From assembly GCA_017958015.1 (NCBI GenBank), contig JAGDDM010000074.1:1-15036 (forward strand): a stretch of DNA of 15,036 bases, read 5' to 3'. The stretch's first letter is position 1. Each line of letters begins with the position of its first letter. Of the stretch, positions 1 through 7,075 are shown in pieces. The stretch comes from Abditibacteriota bacterium (GTDB lineage: Bacteria > Armatimonadota > UBA5829). The notes beneath the pieces were generated by a model. The model saw nothing but the letters and a program-made list of their open reading frames with translations, did no database searches and was not told the origin of the DNA. Made by a program: the position numbers and the translations under genes.

Positions 1-1
1 A

Positions 2-2359
2 ATCGCGGCACTCACACTCTTTACCGTGGGCGCGGCGCTGGCGGACTACACCGTAAACGCCGACAGCCACGACGACCTTGTTTGGACAAAGGTCAACGAC
101 TCTCAATGGTCCTCCAATGTGGGCTACGAAAAGACCGACACCGGTCTTATGCTCTGGTTCGCGGATGTTGACAACGGCCAGACCACCGGCGATCTCAACA
201 TCTCCGGCAGTTGGACGCTGAACGCCTCCGCGGGAGACACAATCTCCCTGAATTACGGTATGGACGGCTTCTTTAACCTGTACAATTTCCCCAACGAGTA
301 CAGAAGCTACTCCCCCGGCGTCACCACCATCTACTACGATGACAACAAGTCCGTCACCATGAGCAACAGCATCCTCACCGTAAACAACGACATGGATATC
401 AGCTACAGCTTTACCCTGGAGGACAACATCAACACCGTAACCGGAATAAAAATCTACAACAGCACGGTTTCCGAGTACGATTTCGATCCCGGCGAATGGT
501 TCGAGAGTTCCGATTACCACTACCCCGGTGAGTGGGACCTTGCCTACGCCGTAACCGATCCCTATTTCATCCTTCCCGGCGACGCTCCCGCTCCCACTCC
601 CGATCCCACACCCACTCCGGGAGAGTATGTGACGACCACCGTAAACCACACCGGCAACATCACCTGGACCAAGTCCGACCCCAACCAGTGGTCCGGCAAC
701 GCCACCTACGAACAGACCGACACCGGCGCCACCGTTTGGTACGAGGATCCGGTTAATTACTTCCAGACCGCCGGCGACTTCGACATCACAAGCGAATGGA
801 ACATTAACGCCTCCGCCGGCGACGAGATTTCCCTGAATTACGACCTGAACGGTATCTTCAACGAAAGCGGCAGCCGGGAATTCGGCGATTTCCGCATGTG
901 GTATTCCGGCGGAACAACCACAATCTACTACGGCGACGGACAGTCCATCGAACTCAGCAACAACCTCTGCACCATCGACGAAAACTACGGTGTGAACTTT
1001 ACCTTCACCCTTGAGGACGACATCGACACCGTCACCGGCATCAAGCTTTTCAACAACGTGGACACTTTCTGGATGGACGGACCTACTTGGGCCAACTCCG
1101 ACGAGTACCACTATCCCGGCGAGTGGGATTTGGCATATGAGATAACCAACCCCTACTTCATGGTTCCCGGCGTCGCTCCCGACCCCGAACCCGAACCGGA
1201 ATACGTCACCAGAGAAGTCACCGCCGACGGCAATATCACTTGGACCAAGGTGGATCCCTCAATGTGGTCCGGAAACACCGGCTACACCGAAACCGAAGAC
1301 GGAGTCACCGTCTACTTTAAGGACGTGGATTACGGCATGACGGTGGACGACCTGCTGGCCTCCGGCGAATGGGTTTTGAACGCCGAAGCGGGAGATGAGA
1401 TTGCTCTCAAATACGACTTTGACGGCTATTTCATGCTGACCGACGAGCCCCAGATGCTTAGTTTCGACGACGACTACTCCAACAGCTATTTCAACAAAAC
1501 CATCATCTTCTTCGATGACGGAAAATCCCTCGAGCTGACGAGAGATTGCTGCACCATGAACGAAGACCTCACCGTTACCTACAGCTTCGTTCCCGAAGAA
1601 GCCATCGGCACCGTCACCGGAATACAGGTTTACAACCTTATCAATTCGTACTATTTCGACGGGCAGGCGTGGTACAACGCCGAAGATTTCCACTATCCCG
1701 GCGTGGACGACTTAGCCTACACCATCTCCAACCCCTATTTCACCGTCACCACCCTCGCTCCCGAACCGGAAGAGGGAATCTGGAGCGAAACCGACCCCGA
1801 CGAGTGGGCCGCTCTCAATGATACCGAGTGGACGGAAGATGATGACCACTATGCCATCGTCTACTTCACCGACCCCATGAACGAAAACGCCGTGGGCGCG
1901 GGACTTACCTGCAACAGCGAATGGCTGGTAAACGGCAACATGGGCGACACAATCTTCGTCACCTACGACAACGACGGCGTCGACAATTTGGAAGGAATTG
2001 CCGCGAGCCTTCAGGACTTCGCCGCGGTTCTCCACTACGACGACGGACTGACTCTCACCCTCACCGACGCCCTCTTCGACGGCAACACCGTTATCTTCTC
2101 CGGCGTTCTCGCCGACGCCGTGGGCGTTGTGAACGCGGTTGACGTATTCGCCGCCTTCGCCCAGGCCGACACCACCGGAACTTACACCGAAGGCGAGGAC
2201 CCCAATTTCAGAAAAGCCGCCGCCTACAAAGCCTTCAGACTCTCCGTACCCGAAATCAGGGTCACGTCCGAATCCGAAGTACCGGAACCGGCGACGGTTG
2301 CTTATGCTCTTATGGGTCTCGGTTCTCTCGCGGGAATCAAGAGAAGATCCAAGAAGTAA
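2..2359 (+). CDS. Secreted four-repeat protein with PEP-CTERM sorting tail (5' end outside window)
   Basis: The reading frame is open from base 2. The first GTG (base 26) lies inside what reads as the end of a signal peptide (…LFTVGAALA, then DYTV), so the true start is upstream of the window. Numbering from base 26, the mature part holds four homologous modules whose first tryptophans are W20, W214, W406 and W586. Each module contains a (A/G)GD-I-x-Y block, an (I/V)xxDDG-type strand and a VTGI-type strand. The first three end in HYPG-x-x-DLAY and PYF; the fourth has lost that ending. Linkers are rich in Pro, Thr, Asp and Glu. Residues 752-777 form a classic PEP-CTERM tail: VPEP, a hydrophobic stretch, then KRRSKK. 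In known systems exosortase cleaves this tail during export, but no exosortase is present here. I do not recognise the module family; it looks beta-rich and acidic, consistent with a surface or matrix protein. The gene is convergent with valS and followed by its own terminator. Confidence 0.85.
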   Translation: MAALTLFTVGAALADYTVNADSHDDLVWTKVNDSQWSSNVGYEKTDTGLMLWFADVDNGQTTGDLNISGSWTLNASAGDTISLNYGMDGFFNLYNFPNEYRSYSPGVTTIYYDDNKSVTMSNSILTVNNDMDISYSFTLEDNINTVTGIKIYNSTVSEYDFDPGEWFESSDYHYPGEWDLAYAVTDPYFILPGDAPAPTPDPTPTPGEYVTTTVNHTGNITWTKSDPNQWSGNATYEQTDTGATVWYEDPVNYFQTAGDFDITSEWNINASAGDEISLNYDLNGIFNESGSREFGDFRMWYSGGTTTIYYGDGQSIELSNNLCTIDENYGVNFTFTLEDDIDTVTGIKLFNNVDTFWMDGPTWANSDEYHYPGEWDLAYEITNPYFMVPGVAPDPEPEPEYVTREVTADGNITWTKVDPSMWSGNTGYTETEDGVTVYFKDVDYGMTVDDLLASGEWVLNAEAGDEIALKYDFDGYFMLTDEPQMLSFDDDYSNSYFNKTIIFFDDGKSLELTRDCCTMNEDLTVTYSFVPEEAIGTVTGIQVYNLINSYYFDGQAWYNAEDFHYPGVDDLAYTISNPYFTVTTLAPEPEEGIWSETDPDEWAALNDTEWTEDDDHYAIVYFTDPMNENAVGAGLTCNSEWLVNGNMGDTIFVTYDNDGVDNLEGIAASLQDFAAVLHYDDGLTLTLTDALFDGNTVIFSGVLADAVGVVNAVDVFAAFAQADTTGTYTEGEDPNFRKAAAYKAFRLSVPEIRVTSESEVPEPATVAYALMGLGSLAGIKRRSKK
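80..2260 (+). repeat. Four tandem protein-coding modules within the PEP-CTERM gene
   Basis: The conserved module-start Trp codons lie at 83, 665, 1241 and 1781, giving periods of 582, 576 and 540 bases (194, 192 and 180 residues). Copies 1 and 2 are most alike, sharing the HYPGEWDLAY block. Copy 3 keeps HYPG-x-DDLAY, and copy 4 is clearly diverged. The copies differ at many codons, so this is old internal duplication and not a recent DNA repeat. Confidence 0.85.
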
Positions 2360-2368
2360 GTTCATACA

Positions 2369-2401
2369 CAAAAAAAGTCCGCCGAAAGGCGGATTTTTTT
2401 G
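2369..2401 (+). terminator. Rho-independent terminator of the PEP-CTERM gene
   Basis: The stem TCCGCC (2378-2383) pairs with GGCGGA (2388-2393) around a GAAA tetraloop and is followed by a run of seven T. A matching A-run precedes the stem, so the structure could also stop transcription arriving from the right. It begins about ten bases after the TAA at 2357. Confidence 0.9.
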
Positions 2402-2421
2402 TGCCGCGGGGCAACCGTCGA

Positions 2422-2592
2422 GTGATGTCCGCCCTTACGGGCGGGTGATGTCGCTTCGCTAGTGATGTACCGCTTCGCGGTGTGATGTGCGCTTCGCTTC
2501 GCTTGCACATGGCGGTGTTGCCTACGGCAACGGATTATAAAACAAACACCGCAATGTGAGTTGGTAGAATCCGTCCGCCTATGGCGGACACA
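2422..2592. repeat. Array of small hairpins with GTGATGT spacers
   Basis: The heptamer GTGATGT occurs at 2422, 2445, 2462 and 2482 (steps of 23, 17 and 20). Short palindromes lie between and after the heptamers: CCGCCC-TTAC-GGGCGG (2429-2444), a weak GC-TTC-GC (2453-2459), ACCGC-TTC-GCGGT (2469-2481) and ATGTGC…GCACAT (2485-2510). Next, a 14-base imperfect inverted repeat (2506-2519 with 2545-2558) encloses GTTGCC-TAC-GGCAAC (2517-2531). A last hairpin, GTCCGCC-TAT-GGCGGAC, sits at 2573-2589. No protein is plausible here. The form recalls REP/BIME-type or miniature mobile repeats, but I cannot assign a family. Confidence 0.65.
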
Positions 2593-2764
2593 TTCCCTGA
2601 CCCCTGAGCCCTAATATAATTTTTTTCAAAACCTATGGAACAAATTCCCGCAAACGTCGTCAAAAATAATATCTCCGCCTCATCAGGCACATGGGACGGC
2701 GACACAACAAAGAATACATCCGATACAATACCTCCTCCTCCATCACATGCACTACTCCGGTGCA
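2593..2764. other. Intergenic stretch between convergent genes, no gene seen
   Basis: Apart from a C-rich run of CCCTGA/CCCCTGA/CCCTAA units at 2595-2614, followed by an A/T-rich patch, I see no promoter pair, RNA gene or credible reading frame. It separates the hairpin array from the valS terminator. Confidence 0.6.
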
Positions 2765-2807
2765 GGCACAAAAAAAGCCTCCGATTTCCCCTCGGAGGCT
2801 TTGTGCC
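2765..2807 (-). terminator. Rho-independent terminator of valS
   Basis: Read on the minus strand, AGCCTCCG pairs with CGGAGGCT (2776-2783 with 2793-2800) and is followed by a run of T. The outer arms GGCACAAA and TTTGTGCC extend the stem. It starts about ten bases beyond the valS stop codon. Confidence 0.92.
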
Positions 2808-2816
2808 GTATTTATG

Positions 2817-5444
2817 TTACAGAGAAGCGAGCCGCTCCTTGAGTTTCGCCGCCGTCTCCGTAAGCTCCTTCACGATGTTGATTTCCTTTTGTTTAATCTC
2901 TTCCGGAGCCTTGGACATGAACTTCTCGTTGTCCAGCTTGGCCTGATGCTTGGAGAGATCCTTCTCGACGGACTTCAACTCGTTGGCGATGCGTTCCTTT
3001 TCCTTTTCCACGTCCACAAGACCCGCCATGGGAACGTAGATGTCGCAGCCCGGGAAGTGGGCGGACATGAACTTGCCCTTGTCGCCCTCGGCGATGGCGT
3101 CGGCGAAGGTAATCTCGTCCACCTTGGCAAGGGACTTCACGATGACTTCCGCTTTCTTCACAAGCTCGGCCTTATCGCCGTCGCAGATGAGGGTGAGCGG
3201 CACGGGCTTGGAGGGAGCGGCGCCGATTTCGGCTCTGATGTTCCGCACGGCCCGAACCAGGTCCATAACAACGCTCATCTGCGCTTCCGCTTCCTTGTCC
3301 TCGAGACTGTCGTCCGCCTCGGGATAGGAAGCGACCATAACGGATTCGCCCTCGTGGGGAATGGCCTGCCAAATCTCTTCGGTGATAAAGGGCATAATGG
3401 GATGGAGAAGCCGCATGGAGGTCTCCAAAACCTTGGTGAGCACGGCCTGAACGTTCCGCTTGCCTTCGCCCTCCTCACGGAGTCTGGGCTTGGCCAGCTC
3501 GATGTACCAGTCGCAGAACTCGTTCCACATGAAGTCGTAGATGGCTCTGGCGGCGTCGTCCATGTCGTAGTTGTCGAAGCCCTTGTTGGCGGCCTTCACG
3601 GTGTCGTTGAGGCGGGAGAGAATCCACTTGTCCGCGGTCTCCAACTTCGCCTCGTCCATGGGCTTGCCGTCGTAGCCCTCAAGATTCATGATAACGAACC
3701 GGGAGGCGTTCCAAATCTTGTTGGCGAAGCCCCGAACGTTCTCCACACGCTTGTCGGAGAAGCGCATATCCTGGTTCTTGCCCGCCTGAGAGATAAGGGC
3801 GAACCGCAGGGAGTCGACGCCGTATTTTTCAACCAGCTCCAAGGGGTCCACGCCGGTGCCCAGGGACTTGCTCATGCGCTTGCCCTCTTCGTTCATAACC
3901 GTGGCGTAGATGTACACGTCCTTGAAGGGAATCTGTTTGCGGTACTCAAGGCTGGAGAAAATCATTCTCGCCACCCAGAGGTAGATAATATCCCGGGCGG
4001 TGATAAGCACGTCCGTGGGATAGAAGTAGTCAAGCAAATCTTCGCTGAGGGGCCAGCCCATGGTGGCGAAGGGCCACAGAGCGGAGGAGAACCAGGTGTC
4101 CAAAACGTCCGTCTCCCGGGTCACGTTCTTGCTTCCGCAATGGGAGCAGGAGTCGCATTCGTCCTCGGAAGCGGTATATTTGCCGCAGTCCTCGCACTTC
4201 CAAACCGGAATCTGATGACCCCACCAAAGCTGACGGGAAATGCACCAATCGCGGACGTTTTCCATCCACTCGAGGTAAGTCTTGGCGTATCTGTCCGGGT
4301 GGAACTTCACGGCGCCGCTTGTGACCGCCTCGATGGCGGGACCGGCCAGCTCTTTCATCTTGCAGAACCACTGCTCGGAGAGCATGGGCTCGATGGTGGT
4401 GCCGCAGCGGGCGCAGGTGCCCACGTTGTGGGAGTAGTCCTCAATCTTGTCCAAAAGTCCCAGAGCGTCGATGTCGGCCACCACCTGTTTGCGGGCCTCG
4501 TCTCTGTCCAAACCGGCGTACTTGCCCGCCTCGGCGGTCATCTTGCCGTCGTTGCCGATGACGTGGATCTGCTCCAGATTGTGGCGCATGCCTATCTCGA
4601 AGTCGTTGGGGTCGTGGGCGGGAGTGACTTTCACCGCGCCGGTACCGAACTCAAGGTCCACGTAGTCGTCCGCCACAATGGGGATGAGCCGGTCAACCAG
4701 GGGCAGGCGGAGCATCTTGCCCACCATACCCTCGTAACGCTTGTCGCCCGGGTTCACCGCCACGGCGGTATCGCCCAGCATGGTCTCCGGACGGGTGGTG
4801 GCAACCACAACGTAGCCGCTGCCGTCCTCGAAGGGGTATTTGAAATGCCACAGGTGGCTGGGTTGGTCTTTGTATTCCACCTCGATGTCGGAGATGGCGG
4901 TCATGCACCGGGGACACCAGTTGATAACTCTGGCGCCGCGGTAGATGTAACCCTTGTTGAAGAGGGTAACGAAAGCCTTCTTCACGGCGGCGGAGTAGCC
5001 CTCGTCCATGGTGAAGCGCTCTCTGTCCCAGTCGAAGGAGTAGCCCATGGTGCGGAACTGATTGAGAATCTGGGCGCCGTACTCGTTTTTCCAATCCCAA
5101 ACACGCTCCAGGAACTTCTCTCTGCCGATGTCGTGGCGGGTGAGACCCTCTTTCGCCAGCTTCTGCTCAACCTTGTTCTGGGTGGCGATGCCGGCGTGGT
5201 CCGTGCCCGGCAGACAGAGCACGTTGAAGCCCTGCATGCGCTTGCGGCGCACGAGAACGTCGTGAATGGTATAGCCCAGCGCGTGGCCGATGTGGAGAGA
5301 GCCGGTTACGTTGGGCGGCGGAATGGTTATGGAGTATTTTTCCCTGCTCGGGTCAACCTCCGCGTGGAAGTAGCCTTTGTCCAGCCAAAACTTATACAGT
5401 TCGGCCGCGGAAGAGGGATCGTAATTCTTGGGCAGTTCGGTCAT
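2817..5444 (-). CDS. valS: Valyl-tRNA synthetase
   Basis: A class I aminoacyl-tRNA synthetase that charges tRNA-Val with valine in the cytoplasm and edits mischarged threonine. From the chosen start the protein has 875 residues, the normal bacterial size. The HIGH motif is at residues 51-54, within PPPNVTGSLHIGH. The second signature is RMSKS at 523-527. Between them lies the long editing insertion, with a zinc-ribbon-like set of cysteines at 417, 420, 430, 433 and 436. The last ~65 residues are the charged coiled coil that contacts tRNA. An ATG 24 codons upstream (5516) and another at 5456 are in frame. The ATG at 5444 is preferred because a GAGGA Shine-Dalgarno lies 5 bases before it and the upstream extension does not resemble ValRS. 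It is transcribed alone. I found no T-box-like leader, although Bacillota valS genes often have one. Confidence 0.98.
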   Translation of the reverse strand: MTELPKNYDPSSAAELYKFWLDKGYFHAEVDPSREKYSITIPPPNVTGSLHIGHALGYTIHDVLVRRKRMQGFNVLCLPGTDHAGIATQNKVEQKLAKEGLTRHDIGREKFLERVWDWKNEYGAQILNQFRTMGYSFDWDRERFTMDEGYSAAVKKAFVTLFNKGYIYRGARVINWCPRCMTAISDIEVEYKDQPSHLWHFKYPFEDGSGYVVVATTRPETMLGDTAVAVNPGDKRYEGMVGKMLRLPLVDRLIPIVADDYVDLEFGTGAVKVTPAHDPNDFEIGMRHNLEQIHVIGNDGKMTAEAGKYAGLDRDEARKQVVADIDALGLLDKIEDYSHNVGTCARCGTTIEPMLSEQWFCKMKELAGPAIEAVTSGAVKFHPDRYAKTYLEWMENVRDWCISRQLWWGHQIPVWKCEDCGKYTASEDECDSCSHCGSKNVTRETDVLDTWFSSALWPFATMGWPLSEDLLDYFYPTDVLITARDIIYLWVARMIFSSLEYRKQIPFKDVYIYATVMNEEGKRMSKSLGTGVDPLELVEKYGVDSLRFALISQAGKNQDMRFSDKRVENVRGFANKIWNASRFVIMNLEGYDGKPMDEAKLETADKWILSRLNDTVKAANKGFDNYDMDDAARAIYDFMWNEFCDWYIELAKPRLREEGEGKRNVQAVLTKVLETSMRLLHPIMPFITEEIWQAIPHEGESVMVASYPEADDSLEDKEAEAQMSVVMDLVRAVRNIRAEIGAAPSKPVPLTLICDGDKAELVKKAEVIVKSLAKVDEITFADAIAEGDKGKFMSAHFPGCDIYVPMAGLVDVEKEKERIANELKSVEKDLSKHQAKLDNEKFMSKAPEEIKQKEINIVKELTETAAKLKERLASL

Positions 5445-5449
5445 AATTT

Positions 5450-5454
5450 TCCTC
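5450..5454 (-). promoter_or_regulatory. Shine-Dalgarno site deciding the valS start
   Basis: On the minus strand this reads GAGGA, with five bases to the ATG at 5444. The alternative upstream ATGs at 5456 and 5516 have no comparable site. Confidence 0.75.
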
Positions 5455-5480
5455 ATACTTTGATTAAAATCGAAAGGCTT

Positions 5481-5503
5481 AGGGAATAGGGAAAAGGGAA
5501 TAG
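5481..5503. repeat. Degenerate AGGGAA repeat in the valS leader
   Basis: Three AGGGAA-type units lie in a row between the valS start and the CCCCTAA repeat. On the valS transcript strand they read as a pyrimidine tract. This part of the leader looks like low-complexity sequence. Confidence 0.55.
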
Positions 5504-5525
5504 TCCCACATAGCAAGGTCGGACG

Positions 5526-5556
5526 CTAAAACCTAACCCCTAACCCCTAAAACCTG
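5526..5556. repeat. CCCCTAA (telomere-like) short tandem repeat upstream of valS
   Basis: The units CCTAA, CCCCTAA, CCCCTAA and AACC follow each other. On the minus strand this gives G runs of 2, 4, 4 and 2 separated by TTTTA, TTA and TTA, a pattern able to form a two-tier G-quadruplex. Related CCCTGA/CCCTAA units occur beyond the other end of valS at 2595-2614. Confidence 0.7.
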
Positions 5557-5607
5557 ATTATATATATTTTACATCATTTCGCCCACTCTTGCAACCCGGC
5601 CAAGACT

Positions 5608-5636
5608 TTGCATATAACACGAATGTTTGGTATAAT
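5608..5636 (+). promoter_or_regulatory. Sigma-70 type promoter of the TPR-nadK-recN-steAB operon
   Basis: TTGCAT (5608-5613) is followed after exactly 17 bases by a perfect TATAAT (5631-5636). The -10 box carries the extended TGG just upstream. Transcription would start near 5643, leaving about 40 bases of leader before the ATG at 5684. It is the only strong promoter I see for the nine kilobases of plus-strand genes that follow. Confidence 0.8.
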
Positions 5637-5683
5637 TGTAGTAGGTACATAAGTGCCGTAAAAAAACCCGAAAGAGAAAGACC

Positions 5684-7072
5684 ATGAAGAGAATATTTTT
5701 ATACGTTTTGTTAGCGACCGCCCTCTCCGGCGCGGTTTGGGCCTCCGTAAACGACGGAATCGCCCTCTACAAAAAAGGAAACACCGCCGGAGCTATCGCG
5801 GAAATAAAGAAAGTCATCGCCGAAAATCCCTCAAACGGCGACGCCCACCGCTGGCTGGGATTTCTGCTTTTGAAATCCGACCCGGCGGCGGCGAAAACGG
5901 AGCTTCGGAAAGCCCTTGAGCTGGGCTGCGACGGCGCGGACCTCAGAAACAACCTCGCCACCGCCTGCATCGCCACCAAGGACTACGATGAGGCGATAAC
6001 GGAGTTGAACACATCCCTGGGCATGGAGCCCCAGAGAGCCGACACCCTCTACAATCTGGGCGTGGCCTACACGAACTCCGGCAAAATCGACGAGGCAATC
6101 GCCACCTACAGACGGGCGGAAACCGTCTCTCCCAAAAACGCCGATATCAAGAACAATCTGGGTCTGGTGCTCCTCAAAAAAGGCGACACCGCCGGCGCGG
6201 TTTCTTCTTTCAAAGCCGCTAAAGCATTGTCTTCCAAGGACGCCGCCATGTCCGCCAACTTGGGCAAAGCCCTCCTTGCCGCCGGCAAGCCCGCCGAAGC
6301 GGTGACGGAACTGAAATACGCCCGGACGCTGGCGCCCAACGACTACGGCATCGCCTCCTCCCTTGCCAACGCGTTCTACGCCACCGGCAACATCGGCGAC
6401 ACCGCCAACATGTTCCGCAAAGCGTCGGAAATCAAACCCGGCGAGTTCGACCCCAAGTTCAACCTGGGCGTCATTCTCATGACCAAGGGCAACTACGAGG
6501 GCGCCGCCAAGAGCTTCAACGAGGCTCTGGCCATCGACCCCAAGGACCCGGAAGCCCTCGAATACGCCGGCAGCTGCGAATACCTCACGGGCTCCAAGCA
6601 GGCGGCAATCAAGCACCTCTCCGCGGCGGGCACGATTAACGCCAAGGTGCGCCTGGCGGAAGTCTACGCCTCCATGGGCAGAACGGATGAAGCGGAGAAG
6701 CTTTGGAGCGAGGCGGCGGAGTCCAACCCGGAGATTCTCTCTCCCCACATCGCCCTGGGCAACATGAAAGTCACAAGCGACCCGGCCAAGGCCATCGAGC
6801 ACTACGACAACGCCCTGAAGGCGGATCCCAAGAGCGATCTGGCTTATTTCGGCAAGGGTCTGGCGTATTCCAATCTGAACAAGCACGACGAGTCCATCGC
6901 CGCCTACAAAAAAGCGGTGGAGCTCAACCCCAAAAATGCCGCCGCCTACAACAATCTGGGGGCGGAGACGGAGCGGAAAGGCAATACCGCTCAGGCTAAA
7001 ACATACTACAAAGCGGCCCTTGACGCGGACCCCGACAACGAGGACGCCAAGGCCAACTATAACAGACTGTAA
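5684..7072 (+). CDS. Exported tetratricopeptide (TPR) repeat protein
   Basis: The protein has 462 residues. It begins with a typical signal peptide (KR, then a hydrophobic core, likely cut after A-V-W-A at residue 20), so it should act outside the cytoplasmic membrane. The rest is about 12-13 TPR units of ~34 residues. Good examples are residues 119-152, 153-186, 386-419 and 420-453, with the usual A/G-Y/L-A and D/N-P positions; the unit near 318-350 is degenerate. There is no catalytic domain, transmembrane helix or lipobox, so it is probably a scaffold for protein-protein contacts. It is the first gene after the promoter, with a weak purine-rich ribosome site (AAAGAG). NAD kinase follows after 3 bases, so the two are cotranscribed. 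In M. tuberculosis the gene before nadK is tlyA; here this TPR gene holds that place. The partner is unknown. Confidence 0.85.
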   Translation: MKRIFLYVLLATALSGAVWASVNDGIALYKKGNTAGAIAEIKKVIAENPSNGDAHRWLGFLLLKSDPAAAKTELRKALELGCDGADLRNNLATACIATKDYDEAITELNTSLGMEPQRADTLYNLGVAYTNSGKIDEAIATYRRAETVSPKNADIKNNLGLVLLKKGDTAGAVSSFKAAKALSSKDAAMSANLGKALLAAGKPAEAVTELKYARTLAPNDYGIASSLANAFYATGNIGDTANMFRKASEIKPGEFDPKFNLGVILMTKGNYEGAAKSFNEALAIDPKDPEALEYAGSCEYLTGSKQAAIKHLSAAGTINAKVRLAEVYASMGRTDEAEKLWSEAAESNPEILSPHIALGNMKVTSDPAKAIEHYDNALKADPKSDLAYFGKGLAYSNLNKHDESIAAYKKAVELNPKNAAAYNNLGAETERKGNTAQAKTYYKAALDADPDNEDAKANYNRL

Positions 7073-7075
7073 GAC

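Noticed and set aside
2422..2592. CRISPR array
   Set aside because: The repeated unit is only seven bases, the intervals are 17-23 bases, and the spacers are themselves palindromes. No cas gene is nearby.
2691..5489. 932-residue open frame on the plus strand opposite valS
   Set aside because: It is in exact codon register with valS and is open only because valS avoids TTA, CTA and TCA codons. Its translation is low-complexity and has no recognisable domain, whereas valS is certain.
5557..5562. TATAAT on the minus strand as the -10 box of valS
   Set aside because: The hexamer is perfect, but it lies in an alternating AT run and the sequence 17 bases upstream does not resemble a -35 box. It is possible but not supported well enough to list as a promoter.
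5445..5683. T-box or other riboswitch before valS or before the TPR gene
   Set aside because: I found no T-box consensus or antiterminator/terminator pair on the valS side, and only about 40 bases of leader on the TPR side.
5831..6886. 351-residue open frame opposite the TPR gene
   Set aside because: It is an in-register antisense shadow of a repeat-rich gene, with no ribosome site or family resemblance.
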